DNA from: Mediterranea sp. (in: CFB group bacteria)
GTDB lineage: Bacteria > Bacteroidota > Bacteroidia > Bacteroidales > Bacteroidaceae
DNA length: 34,671 bases
Direction: 5' to 3'
Assembly: GCA_031262385.1 (NCBI GenBank)
Contig: JAISHU010000006.1
Coordinates: 1 to 34,671 of the forward strand
Shown here: positions 24,060 through 32,134 of the stretch, piece by piece
Numbering within the stretch: the stretch's first letter is position 1
Layout: every line of letters starts with the position of its first letter
Program-made: the position numbers and the translations under genes
The notes under the pieces: generated by a model
The model's input: the letters and a program-made list of their open reading frames with translations, nothing else
The model's database searches: none
Told to the model about the DNA's origin: nothing

Positions 24060-24509
24060 TTACGCCTCTTCGGCTACAACCTCGAAAGGAATCTCTACCG
24101 AAACTTCCTTGTGAAGTTTCACAAGAGCCTTGTATTGTCCTATTTCTTTTACAGCTTCTTTTACCACAATGATTTTGCGATCGATATCGAAGCCTTTCTT
24201 TGCAAGTTCTTCGGCAATCTGGATGTTGTTTACCGAACCGAAGATAGTGCCTGTTGCGCTTACTTTGGTAGCAATTGTCAAGGCAACATTTTCGAGTTTA
24301 GCAGCCAGTTCTTCGGCATCTTTTTTGATTTTCTCCAGCTTGTGAGCACGTTGTTTCAGGTCTTCGGCCAGCATTTTCTTGGCGGACGGCGAAGCGATAA
24401 CGGCTTTTCCTGTGGGGATAAGATAATTACGACCATAACCGGATTTTACCGTTACAATGTCGTTCTTGTATCCCAAGTTTGCGATGTCTTCTTTCAATAT
24501 AATTTCCAT
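24060..24509 (-). CDS. rplI: 50S ribosomal protein L9
   Basis: The 149-residue protein begins [36 protein letters not shown], the standard L9 N-terminal domain that binds 23S rRNA, followed by the long connecting helix ([29 protein letters not shown]) and the C-terminal domain ([16 protein letters not shown]). The tracked ORF adds five residues (MEEES) that belong to the spacer, so the start is set at 24509. Last gene of the rpsF-rpsR-rplI operon. Confidence 0.97.
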   Translation of the reverse strand: MEIILKEDIANLGYKNDIVTVKSGYGRNYLIPTGKAVIASPSAKKMLAEDLKQRAHKLEKIKKDAEELAAKLENVALTIATKVSATGTIFGSVNNIQIAEELAKKGFDIDRKIIVVKEAVKEIGQYKALVKLHKEVSVEIPFEVVAEEA

Positions 24510-24524
24510 ACTTTCCTCCTCCAA

Positions 24525-24797
24525 TTATTTCATCATATCTGTTACATAAGGAAGTAACGCCAAGTGACGTGCACGTTTCACTGCCTGAGCGATACGGCGT
24601 TGGAACTTCAGCGAAGTACCGGTGATGCGACGCGGCAGAATCTTACCCTGCTCATTCAAGAATTTCTTCAAGAATTCGGGGTCTTTGTAGTCGATGTACT
24701 TAATGCCGTTCTTTTTGAAGCGACAGTATTTCTTCTTCTTAACGTCCACTGAAGGGGGAGTTAAATAACGGATTTCCGATTGAGTTTGTTGTGCCAT
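24525..24797 (-). CDS. rpsR: 30S ribosomal protein S18
   Basis: The 90-residue protein has the S18 core [64 protein letters not shown]. It pairs with S6 on the small subunit. It lies 2 bp after rpsF and 15 bp before rplI, the normal order. The short N-terminal extension ([19 protein letters not shown]) is usual for Bacteroidetes. Confidence 0.97.
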   Translation of the reverse strand: MAQQTQSEIRYLTPPSVDVKKKKYCRFKKNGIKYIDYKDPEFLKKFLNEQGKILPRRITGTSLKFQRRIAQAVKRARHLALLPYVTDMMK

Positions 24798-24799
24798 GA

Positions 24800-25180
24800 T
24801 TAATCCTCCTTGTTAGTTTCGGCTACTTCGGCAGTAGCAGTTGTTGTAGATGCAGATTTCAATCCTCTTCTCTTAGCTGCATATTCGGCTGCGTATTTGT
24901 CTTGCTTGAAAGTCAAGAAGCGGATTACGCGCTCGTCACGGCGGAAGTTAATCTCAAGCTTATCAATGACAGCAGGTTCTGCATTGAATTCAATCAGTTG
25001 ATAGAAACCGGTCGACTTTTTTTGGATGGGATATGCCAACTTTTTAAGTCCCCAGTTCTCTTCATTTACAATCTCAGCACCTTCAGCAGTGAGGATGCCT
25101 TTGAATTTGTCTACCGCTTCCTTCATCTGAACATCAGACAAAACGGGAGTCAAAATGAAAACGGTTTCGTATTGGTTCAT
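24800..25180 (-). CDS. rpsF: 30S ribosomal protein S6
   Basis: The 126-residue protein starts [18 protein letters not shown] and has the S6 ferredoxin-like fold ([44 protein letters not shown]). A Thr/Ala-rich acidic tail ([18 protein letters not shown]) follows, longer than the E. coli tail is after processing. It opens the S6-S18-L9 operon and has a consensus promoter directly upstream. Confidence 0.97.
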   Translation of the reverse strand: MNQYETVFILTPVLSDVQMKEAVDKFKGILTAEGAEIVNEENWGLKKLAYPIQKKSTGFYQLIEFNAEPAVIDKLEINFRRDERVIRFLTFKQDKYAAEYAAKRRGLKSASTTTATAEVAETNKED

Positions 25181-25228
25181 ACTGTTTTAAATAATAAATA
25201 AAATGATACTTTTCATTTTTTGCGGGGA

Positions 25229-25259
25229 CAAAGGTAGATATTTTATTTTTCCTACCAAA
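25229..25259 (-). promoter_or_regulatory. Promoter of rpsF operon (TTTG-N19-TACCTTTG)
   Basis: On the minus strand TTTG (25256-25259) and TACCTTTG (25229-25236) are separated by 19 nt, an exact match to the Bacteroidetes promoter. The start of rpsF is 49 nt downstream. Confidence 0.85.
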
Positions 25260-25350
25260 GAATAAGTGTTTTTTTGCCCGAAATATTTCGCACGTAAAAG
25301 AATTATGTGTTTCTTTGCCGCAGGAATACAATAACTATAAAAATACACAC

Positions 25351-25527
25351 ATGAAAAGTTTATTAAAAAATCTGGGACTGATATTAGTCTTGATTGGAAC
25401 CATCATCTTGCTGGTATGTTACTTTACGGGTGACGTTAACAACAACGTTATTCTAGCATCGTCGGCAACCTTATTGGTGGTAGGGCTTATAGCCTATATC
25501 CAAATCAACAAGCGAATCGCCGACTAA
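25351..25527 (+). CDS. Small two-helix membrane protein, unknown function
   Basis: The 58-residue protein MKSLLKNLGLILVLIGTIILLVCYFTG... has two hydrophobic helices (residues about 7-26 and 34-51) and a basic C-terminus (QINKRIAD). The tracked start at 25315 adds 12 hydrophilic residues; the ATG at 25351, preceded by an A-rich leader (aactataaaaatacacac), is more natural. It has its own strong terminator. Small hydrophobic proteins of this kind are common in Bacteroidales, but I do not recognise a function. Confidence 0.7.
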   Translation: MKSLLKNLGLILVLIGTIILLVCYFTGDVNNNVILASSATLLVVGLIAYIQINKRIAD

Positions 25528-25539
25528 TGTGCACGCAGT

Positions 25540-25584
25540 AAAGAAGAAGGCGGGTGTCTATTGACATCCGCCTTCTTCTTTTTC
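25540..25584. terminator. Bidirectional terminator between the small membrane protein and rprY
   Basis: aaagaagaaggcgg and ccgccttcttcttt pair perfectly (14 bp) and the stem extends inward through gtgtc/gacat; a T-run follows on the plus strand and the complementary arm supplies one on the minus strand. Confidence 0.9.
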
Positions 25585-25619
25585 AACCTATTAGACGCAG
25601 GTTTACCTATATATCTCCA

Positions 25620-26315
25620 TTAGTTTTCGGGCGCGATTAGCTTGTATCCTTTCCCGTGTATATTGATAATCTCGATCGTGGGATCGTCTTTCAGATGCTT
25701 ACGCAACTTTGTGATATACACATCCATGCTGCGGGCGTTGAAATAGTTATCGTCAATCCAAATGGTCTTCAGGGCAAAGTCGCGCTGCAAGATTTCATTG
25801 GCATGCGAACAGAGTAAGCTCAACAGTTCGGACTCCTTTGTGGTGAGTTTCGACATACCATCGGCCCACGAAAGTATCTGTTTCTGGGTATCGAAAGTAA
25901 ACTTACCTATTTTATATACGCTGCTTTCCTTATTCTTTTTGCCGCGCACCCTGCGAAGAATGGCTTCGATGCGGAAAGTCAACTCTTCCATACTGAAAGG
26001 TTTGGTCAGGTAGTCGTCCGCACCTATTTTGAATCCTTCCAAGATATCATCCTTCATCGTCTTTGCCGTCAGGAAGATAATGGGTATTTCGGCATTAGAT
26101 GCACGTATGTCGCGTGCCAATTCGAAGCCGTCTTTCTTCGGCATCATCACATCCAGTACACACAAGTCGTACTTATTCTTTTGGAAAGCCTTAAAACCGG
26201 CTTCACCGTCAGGATAAAGTTCGGCCAAATAGCCTTTCGCCTGCAAATATTCTCTCAAGAGCATGCCAAGATTCTCATCATCTTCGCACAGTAAAATACG
26301 CAATTTTTCGTCCAT
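25620..26315 (-). CDS. rprY: Two-component response regulator RprY (OmpR family)
   Basis: The 231-residue protein has a receiver domain with the acidic pocket (LLCEDDENLG), phosphoacceptor D55 (LCVLDVMMPKKDG), conserved T and K (FLTAKT, YLTKPFS), and an OmpR-type winged-helix domain (LTTKESELLSLLCSHANEILQRDFALKTIWIDDNYFNARSMDVYITKLRKHLKDDPTIEIINIHGKGYKL). It lies 5 bp after its kinase gene and matches the RprX/RprY pair known from Bacteroides fragilis and Porphyromonas gingivalis, where it is linked to stress responses and, when overexpressed, tetracycline sensitivity in E. coli. Confidence 0.92.
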   Translation of the reverse strand: MDEKLRILLCEDDENLGMLLREYLQAKGYLAELYPDGEAGFKAFQKNKYDLCVLDVMMPKKDGFELARDIRASNAEIPIIFLTAKTMKDDILEGFKIGADDYLTKPFSMEELTFRIEAILRRVRGKKNKESSVYKIGKFTFDTQKQILSWADGMSKLTTKESELLSLLCSHANEILQRDFALKTIWIDDNYFNARSMDVYITKLRKHLKDDPTIEIINIHGKGYKLIAPEN

Positions 26316-26320
26316 AATAA

Positions 26321-27856
26321 TTAGTTATTAAGTATTGGTAAAGTTATTATAAATTTAGTTCCCACATTTAGTTCGCTCTCCGCGCGGATAGAGCCTTTAT
26401 GTTCGTTCACAATCTTCTTCACATACGACAGTCCCAAACCAAACCCTTTCACATCGTGTACGTTGCCGGTATGCACGCGGTAGAACTTATCGAATATCCG
26501 CTTCAGATTTTCGCGTTTGATGCCGATTCCGTTGTCTTGTATGGAGATGTTCAGTTTGCCCGAATCATTCCATGTCTTTACAATCAGCAGCAACTCTCCA
26601 TCCGGTTTTTTATACTTCACGGCATTGTCCATCAGATTGAAGATAACGTTTGTAAAGTGCATTTCGTCGGCAAGCACCACAGACTTTTTGGCATCCAGTT
26701 TCGAGGTGATGTGTCCGTTGTTGGTTTCCACCTTTAGTGCAAAGGTATTCACTACGCCGGCTATCAACTCGTTCACATCCAGTTCTTTCATTTTCAGCGT
26801 GGCTCGCTGACGGTCGAACATAGACATCTGGAGCACCTTTTCCACCTGAAATCTCAAGCGTTTGGTTTCGTCGTTTATCACGCCCGATATGTGTTGGAAC
26901 ATATTCGGCGACTTCGCCACTGCGGGGTCTTTCAGCATTTGTGCCGCCAGCGAAATGGTCGATATGGGTGTTTTAAACTCGTGCGTCATGTTGTTGATAA
27001 AGTCGTTCTTCATCTCGGTGAGTTTCTTCTGACGGAAGATAATATATATGGTGAAGATGAAAGTTATCAGCAACACGATTGTAAATATCGTCGACGGTAT
27101 CATGAAGCTTATCGAATCGTAGATATAGTCGCGCCGCATCGGAAAGTGTACCTGCATCACGCTCATACGGGCGGGCGGGTCGTTCAGAAAGAGCGGCTGT
27201 GTATAAGTCACATCACTCCCTTCATTGCTGTAATCGGAGCACCGATACACTTCGCGACCTTCACTGTTAATCACCTTGAAGTGGTAACTCAGGTCGATAC
27301 CATTGTCTACCAGTTCCGAATTGATATACTGGTCAAGGTGATTAAAGTCCACTCGACGCTCTATCGGTCGGTCGGCAGCGTGATACAACATCTGCCACAC
27401 CACTTCGTCCATCAGGGCACGCTGATAGATAAAGCGGTTTTTCACCCTATCGGCGAGCGACCGCGAAGTTTGCGGAATGGTTTTGGTGCCGTGTTTGCGC
27501 GAAATCATTGCTTTCGGCAAGTCGGCAGGCTCGTTCGAGAATGTTTTCAACTCGACGGACGAACGCGTCGAACCGTCAGGCGAAGTAATCGTAAAGCGTT
27601 GGGTCTGCATCTGTCCGGGGTGCGACTGTTCCCAAGCACGTTTTTCGGACTCCGAAATATCTTCGCGCACCCAACGTTCTACTTCGGCGGACTCTACATC
27701 TTTGGAAGTTTCCATTAATGCACGTTTTACAGCCTCGTCGAATTGCTCATTGCGCATTTTCGCCATCTCGCCGATGTATTTGATTTGTAAATACAACAAA
27801 CCGAGAAACGAGAATGCCATAACGACACCTAATATCCAAATTGTTGACTTCTTCAT
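26321..27856 (-). CDS. rprX: Sensor histidine kinase RprX
   Basis: The 511-residue kinase has a first transmembrane helix at residues 6-24, a periplasmic sensing region to about 249, a second helix at 250-274, then the dimerisation domain with phospho-acceptor H292 (FINNMTHEFKTPISTISLAAQML) and an ATPase domain with N-box (NVIFNLMDNAVKY), G1 (IQDNGIGI), F-box (FDKFYRV) and G2 (GFGLGLSYVKKI). It is first in the operon with rprY. A TAACTTTG box on the minus strand (27862-27869) fits the -7 consensus but sits only 6 nt from the ATG, with no good -33. Confidence 0.92.
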   Translation of the reverse strand: MKKSTIWILGVVMAFSFLGLLYLQIKYIGEMAKMRNEQFDEAVKRALMETSKDVESAEVERWVREDISESEKRAWEQSHPGQMQTQRFTITSPDGSTRSSVELKTFSNEPADLPKAMISRKHGTKTIPQTSRSLADRVKNRFIYQRALMDEVVWQMLYHAADRPIERRVDFNHLDQYINSELVDNGIDLSYHFKVINSEGREVYRCSDYSNEGSDVTYTQPLFLNDPPARMSVMQVHFPMRRDYIYDSISFMIPSTIFTIVLLITFIFTIYIIFRQKKLTEMKNDFINNMTHEFKTPISTISLAAQMLKDPAVAKSPNMFQHISGVINDETKRLRFQVEKVLQMSMFDRQRATLKMKELDVNELIAGVVNTFALKVETNNGHITSKLDAKKSVVLADEMHFTNVIFNLMDNAVKYKKPDGELLLIVKTWNDSGKLNISIQDNGIGIKRENLKRIFDKFYRVHTGNVHDVKGFGLGLSYVKKIVNEHKGSIRAESELNVGTKFIITLPILNN

Positions 27857-28035
27857 AACGACAAAGTTACGTTTCCTATATTAACACTCCTAATAGCTTA
27901 ACCTGATTTAACTAAAAAAGGTGAATAGTTTAACCGTATCCCTCCTTTTGTTTAGCGATACGAACATTTCCAAAACTACTTAACAAATAAATCTTTATTT
28001 AGTTTGCAAATTATACAAAAAAAACATTTCCAACA

Positions 28036-28067
28036 TTTGGCTACATGTAGCATAATACCCATCTTTG
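28036..28067 (+). promoter_or_regulatory. Promoter of the cupin ketoisomerase-like gene (TTTG-N20-CATCTTTG)
   Basis: TTTG (28036-28039) and CATCTTTG (28060-28067) are 20 nt apart; only the first base of the -7 box deviates. The ATG is 32 nt downstream. Confidence 0.6.
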
Positions 28068-28098
28068 CAAGCTTTAAAACAACAAGAAAACAATTGCA

Positions 28099-28533
28099 AT
28101 GAACAATATTCGCGTTATAGAAGGTGCCATTTCTGTGGATCACCGTGGTTTTATCAGTCACATGAATGACTTTGATATGAAGGATGTAGCCCGTTTTTAT
28201 TTTATTCATCATCCCGACGTTTCCGTTATCCGTGCATGGCATGCGCATCAACACGAAAAGAAATGGTTTTTCGCTGTAAAAGGTTCGTTCACCATGGCGT
28301 TTGTGAAGATTGATGATTGGCACCAACCGTCACCTCATTTACAGCCGGAAGTATTCCACTTGTCAGAAAAAGAAAGTCGTCTGCTGTGTATTCCCGAAGG
28401 ATATGCCAACGGACTGAAGGCACACGAGCCGGATTCTGTGCTGCTGGTGTTGTCCAGCAAAACCATGCCTGCCGCACTCGAAGACAGTTGGCGGTACGAC
28501 AAAAGTCTGTGGTTGGATTGGGAATCTATTTAG
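28099..28533 (+). CDS. WxcM/FdtA-like cupin protein (dTDP-sugar ketoisomerase / 3,5-epimerase-related)
   Basis: The 144-residue protein is a single cupin domain of the RmlC-like/FdtA family: IEGAISVDHRGFISHMNDFDM, FYFIHHPDVSVIRAWHAHQHEKKWFFAVKGSFTMAFV (H48, H50, H52) and LCIPEGYANGLKAHEPDSVLLVLSS. Family members isomerise or epimerise nucleotide-linked 4-keto-6-deoxy sugars for surface polysaccharides. It stands alone, with its own promoter and terminator, not in a sugar cassette, so the exact reaction is unknown. A true RmlC is encoded at 31579-32130. Confidence 0.78.
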   Translation: MNNIRVIEGAISVDHRGFISHMNDFDMKDVARFYFIHHPDVSVIRAWHAHQHEKKWFFAVKGSFTMAFVKIDDWHQPSPHLQPEVFHLSEKESRLLCIPEGYANGLKAHEPDSVLLVLSSKTMPAALEDSWRYDKSLWLDWESI

Positions 28534-28552
28534 GCTGGGTAACCTATATGAG

Positions 28553-28592
28553 AAAAGCCGCTATTACCCACCAAAGGGGAATAACGGCTTTT
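28553..28592. terminator. Bidirectional terminator between the cupin gene and fusA2
   Basis: aaaagccgctatt and aataacggctttt pair over 13 positions with one mismatch, with an inner ccc/ggg; A and T runs at the two ends suit both directions. It lies between two converging genes. Confidence 0.85.
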
Positions 28593-28614
28593 GCTATTAA
28601 AGATATCGAGATTA

Positions 28615-30771
28615 TCAATCTTCTGCCTGCTTTGCCTCAAACTCTTTCACCAACTTATCTTGTACGTCGGCGGGAACCAGTTCGTAGCTGGCAAATTTCA
28701 TTACAAACGAAGCGCGACCGCCCGTCAGCGAACTCAATGCCGTAGAGTACGACGACATCTCTTTCAGAGGTACTTTGGCACTTAGCTTTTCGTAACCCGA
28801 CTCGCTGCTCATGCCCATAATCATGGCACGACGACCTTGCAAATCGCCCATAACGTCACCCATCTTATCCGACGGAACAAACACTTCGACATCGTAGATA
28901 GGCTCCAAAATCTTAGGACCTGCATTCTTAAAGGCTTCGCTAAAGGCATTGCGACCCGCCAACATGAACGAAATTTCATTGGAGTCTACCGGGTGCATCT
29001 TGCCATCGTACACAATGACGCGCACGTCGCGGGCATACGAACCGGTAAGCGGACCTTGTTCCATGCGCGACATGATACCTTTGAGGATTGCCGGCAGAAA
29101 ACGTGCATCAATGGAACCGCCCACAATGCTGTTGATAAACACCAGTTTGCCGCCCCACTCCAACGGAATTTCTTCGGTACCTTTGACATTCATCTTAAAT
29201 TCTTGTCCGCCAAACCGATAAATATCGGGCATCGGCATGCCTTCGTAATACGGCTCTACGATGAGGTGCACCTCGCCAAACTGACCGGCACCACCCGACT
29301 GTTTCTTGTGACGATAGTCGGCACGAGCAGCTTTGGTAATGGTTTCGCGGTAAGGGATGCGGGGTTCTTCAAACTTAACTTGCAACTTCTCGTTGTTCTC
29401 CATTCGCCATTTCAGCGTGCGCAGGTGGAACTCACCCTGACCGTGCACAATGGTTTGGCGCAGTTCTTTAGACTGTTCTACCACCCACGTGGGATCTTCT
29501 TCGCGCATACGGTTGAGAATGCTCATCATTTTCTCCACATCGGCTTCGTTCACAGGTTTGATAGCACGCGAATATTTGGAGTTGGGATATTGAATAAAGT
29601 TAAACTGATTATCGGTACCCTTGCCGTTCAAGGTATTGCCCGTGTGTACATCTTTCAGCTTCACGGTACAACCGATGTCGCCTGCCACCAATTCTTCCAC
29701 TTTGATGCGGTTGGCACCTGCACACACATAGAGTTGGGCGATGCGTTCCTTCGAGCCACGGTCGGCATTGGTTAAATCGTCGCCTTCGTGTACTTTGCCG
29801 CTCATCACCTTAAAATATTGCACATCGCCGATGTGCGGTTCTACGGCAGTCTTGAAGAAATAGAGCGAAGTGGGTGCATTAGCATCGGGCTTCACCACTG
29901 TGTCGTTGGTATTGTGTACCGGAGGCATTTCGTCGACAAACGGCACCACGTTACCAAGAAATTCCATGAGGCGGCGTACACCCATATCTTTTCCGGCACA
30001 TACGCAGAATACGGGAAACATGCCACGCGAGGCAAGTCCTTTGCGAATGCCTTCGCGCATTTCGTCTTCGGTAAGCGACTCTTGTTCGAAGAATTTCTCC
30101 ATAAGAGTTTCGTCGTGCTCGGCGGCAGCTTCGATAAGCGCCTTGTTGAGCGTCGTAGCTTTATCCAGTTCTTCGGCAGGTATATCTTCGATAGTGGGTG
30201 CTCCGCCTTCGGGTCCCCACGTATATTTTTTCATCAACAATACATCTATGAGCGAGTTGAAGTTGGGACCGGTAGCCAACGGATATTGCACCGGCACCAC
30301 TTTGGAACCGTATGCCGAGCGAAGTTGTTCCAGCACCATGTCGTAGTCGCATTTCTCATGATCTAATTGGTTGACTAAGAATATCACCGGTTTGCCCAGT
30401 TTCTCGGTGTAACGGAAGTGGTTTTGCGTACCCACTTCGGGACCGTACTGCCCGTTGAGCAGCAAGATAGCCGTATCGGTAACGTTGAGTGCGGTAATGG
30501 CAGCGCCTACGAAGTCGTCACTTCCCGGACAGTCTATAATATTGAGTTTCTTACCATTCCACTCCACATGGAAAACGGTGGAAAACACAGAATATCCATA
30601 TTCTTGCTCCACCGGAAAATAGTCGCTGACCGTATTCTTCGCCGTAATTCTGCCACGACGTTTTATAATACCACCCTCAAAGAGCAGCGCTTCCGTGAGA
30701 GTGGTTTTTCCCGAGCCGTCATTGCCGAGTAAAGCAATGTTCTTGATTTCGTTAGTCTGATATACCTTCAT
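28615..30771 (-). CDS. fusA2: Elongation factor G paralog (EF-G2 type)
   Basis: The 718-residue protein has the full EF-G domain order (GTPase, domain II, III, IV, V; domain IV includes QSGGAGQFGEVHLIVEP). The GTPase motifs are atypical: P-loop GNDGSGKTT (16-24), switch I without the RGITI block (YGYSVFS instead), G3 DCPGSDDF (80-87) where the catalytic His of DTPGHVDF is Ser, and G4 NQLD instead of NKxD. This matches the Bacteroides EF-G2, reported (from memory) to support translocation without GTP hydrolysis under carbon starvation and to be needed for gut colonisation. The gene stands alone with a long upstream region, converging on a bidirectional terminator. It is not the housekeeping fusA of the str operon. 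Confidence 0.9.
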   Translation of the reverse strand: MKVYQTNEIKNIALLGNDGSGKTTLTEALLFEGGIIKRRGRITAKNTVSDYFPVEQEYGYSVFSTVFHVEWNGKKLNIIDCPGSDDFVGAAITALNVTDTAILLLNGQYGPEVGTQNHFRYTEKLGKPVIFLVNQLDHEKCDYDMVLEQLRSAYGSKVVPVQYPLATGPNFNSLIDVLLMKKYTWGPEGGAPTIEDIPAEELDKATTLNKALIEAAAEHDETLMEKFFEQESLTEDEMREGIRKGLASRGMFPVFCVCAGKDMGVRRLMEFLGNVVPFVDEMPPVHNTNDTVVKPDANAPTSLYFFKTAVEPHIGDVQYFKVMSGKVHEGDDLTNADRGSKERIAQLYVCAGANRIKVEELVAGDIGCTVKLKDVHTGNTLNGKGTDNQFNFIQYPNSKYSRAIKPVNEADVEKMMSILNRMREEDPTWVVEQSKELRQTIVHGQGEFHLRTLKWRMENNEKLQVKFEEPRIPYRETITKAARADYRHKKQSGGAGQFGEVHLIVEPYYEGMPMPDIYRFGGQEFKMNVKGTEEIPLEWGGKLVFINSIVGGSIDARFLPAILKGIMSRMEQGPLTGSYARDVRVIVYDGKMHPVDSNEISFMLAGRNAFSEAFKNAGPKILEPIYDVEVFVPSDKMGDVMGDLQGRRAMIMGMSSESGYEKLSAKVPLKEMSSYSTALSSLTGGRASFVMKFASYELVPADVQDKLVKEFEAKQAED

Positions 30772-31032
30772 AATGTATAAAATTTAAGTAAATAAATCAT
30801 TTGTTTGTTTCCGCCCGTTAGGTCTTCCGGAAAGTGGGGCGCAAATTAGACATTAATTGAAAGATTGACAATTTATTGACACTGTTACAGAATTATGTTG
30901 TTTAACATACAAACAATTATCGGCGTGTAAATATGTTGTAGTAAGGTGTATGGCTTGTGTTTACTTCACGATGCGAGAATATTAAATAAAACGCATAAGT
31001 GTGCTGTTGTCTCCATTAATCCCATTTACGTG
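30772..31032 (-). promoter_or_regulatory. Long upstream region of fusA2 with a possible leader hairpin
   Basis: About 260 bp of AT-rich DNA precede fusA2. On the minus strand cgccc (from 30841) and gggcg (to 30813) could close a hairpin around ttccggaa. I see no exact TTTG/TAnnTTTG pair. Promoters of EF-G2 genes in Bacteroides are activated by the carbon-starvation regulator Cur; I cannot identify its site here. Confidence 0.3.
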
Positions 31033-31114
31033 TCATAATGTCACAATATCGTGCCTTTTGCTAACTCGTACTTTGCCAAAAACAGACCTTTAAACCGCAC
31101 GCTATGCATTATTT

Positions 31115-31202
31115 CCCGCAACTTAACGAACCAACTCGGTAAAAACAACGAATCAACTCGGCGGAAACAACGAATTGTCCGCACGAAAACAACGAATCAA
31201 CT
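31115..31202 (-). repeat. 22-bp tandem repeat array in copy B (four units)
   Basis: Complement of the array in copy A: cggtaaaaacaacgaatcaact, cggcggaaacaacgaattgt and relatives. Two adjacent units match units 3-4 of copy A exactly. Confidence 0.75.
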
Positions 31203-31259
31203 GCCGGCTTAGCAAATTATCTCGGCAAGTTAGTCTGTATTTCCCGGCAAATTGTTGCG

Positions 31260-31297
31260 TTATCTCGGCAAGTTATCGCGCTAACTTGCCGGGATAA
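31260..31297. repeat. 38-bp palindrome within repeat copy B
   Basis: ttatctcggcaagttatcg / cgctaacttgccgggataa pairs at 17 of 19 positions plus one G-T; the same palindrome as in copy A with one central difference. Confidence 0.8.
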
Positions 31298-31578
31298 TTT
31301 CATAAAGTTCTTTTTGGGGAAGTTTTTTTGCGCTGAAGGCGCTTTTTGTTTCTTGACAATATTTCTTCGTATCTTTCTGTGAGTATGCGCATTAAGGTAC
31401 TATTTTTACATAGTTTAACGCGCTACACTGCCAATGAAAGTCACCGAGCCGTCCCTTAGTCCGAAATAGGGGCGTTTTTCGAGGGTTCGTTTGACGTTTT
31501 GACACTTTGACACTTTGATAATGAATGCGGAGGTGCAGGGAGCACACCTTGCGAAGTATAAATTAAGATGCATTGAGC

Positions 31579-32130
31579 TTATTCAAAATAGGCAGCATCT
31601 TTAAACAATGGTGCAGCTTTGTCTTTATCCGACAGCAGCAATTGTTCGGGAGCGATATCTCCCCAGTGAATACCTATGGTTTCGTCGTCGAAGCGCACCG
31701 ATGCTTCGGCTTGCGGAGCATATTCGTTGTCCACCTTATACATAAAGACCGCCTCTTCGCTCAACACCAAGAAACCGTGTGCAAATCCGCGAGGTATGAA
31801 AAACTGACGGTGATTCTCTTCGCTAAGCTCCACACCGACATATTTACCAAACGTGGGGGAAGAACGGCGCATATCTACCGCTACGTCGTACACACACCCT
31901 TTGAGTACCCGCACCAATTTTGCCTGACTCCATTCGCCCTTTTGGTAATGCAATCCGCGCAACACGCCAAACGACGAACAAGATTCGTTGTCCTGAATGA
32001 AATGTACGTCACCTACACGTTCTTTAAACTCCTTTTCTTTGAAAGCTTCCGTGAAATAACCGCGTGCATCGGTATAAACAACCGGCTCGATAATCCAAAC
32101 GCCTTCGATTTCTGTCGGCAAATAGTTCAT
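31579..32130 (-). CDS. rfbC: dTDP-4-dehydrorhamnose 3,5-epimerase
   Basis: The 183-residue RmlC enzyme epimerises C3 and C5 of dTDP-4-keto-6-deoxyglucose for dTDP-L-rhamnose. Conserved parts are DARGYFTEAF, FIQDNESCSSFGVLRGLHYQ with catalytic-base His H61, VYDVAVDMRRSSPTFGKYVGVEL, FIPRGFAHGF and YKVDNEY with the likely acid Tyr (Y131 or Y137). Length is typical. It lies 4 bp after the Wzi-family gene, so the two are co-transcribed, joining rhamnose supply with capsule assembly. rfbA, rfbB and rfbD are not in the window. Confidence 0.95.
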   Translation of the reverse strand: MNYLPTEIEGVWIIEPVVYTDARGYFTEAFKEKEFKERVGDVHFIQDNESCSSFGVLRGLHYQKGEWSQAKLVRVLKGCVYDVAVDMRRSSPTFGKYVGVELSEENHRQFFIPRGFAHGFLVLSEEAVFMYKVDNEYAPQAEASVRFDDETIGIHWGDIAPEQLLLSDKDKAAPLFKDAAYFE

Positions 32131-32134
32131 TTTA

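Larger units (their letters stand above)
31033..31508 (-). repeat. Dispersed non-coding repeat element, copy B (inverted)
   Basis: These 476 bp are the reverse complement of copy A (9570-10066), with the same ordered parts: trailer (tcataatgtcacaat ... ttgctaactcgtactttgc), four-unit 22-bp array, ccggcaaatt half-sites, 38-bp palindrome, gcgctgaaggcgc hairpin with flanking T-runs, and leader ending ttgacgttttgacacttt. It differs from A by substitutions, small indels and one array unit fewer, so the copies are not recent duplicates. It fills the gap between fusA2 and rfbC. In plus orientation the hairpin followed by tttttg could act as a terminator. Confidence 0.85.
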
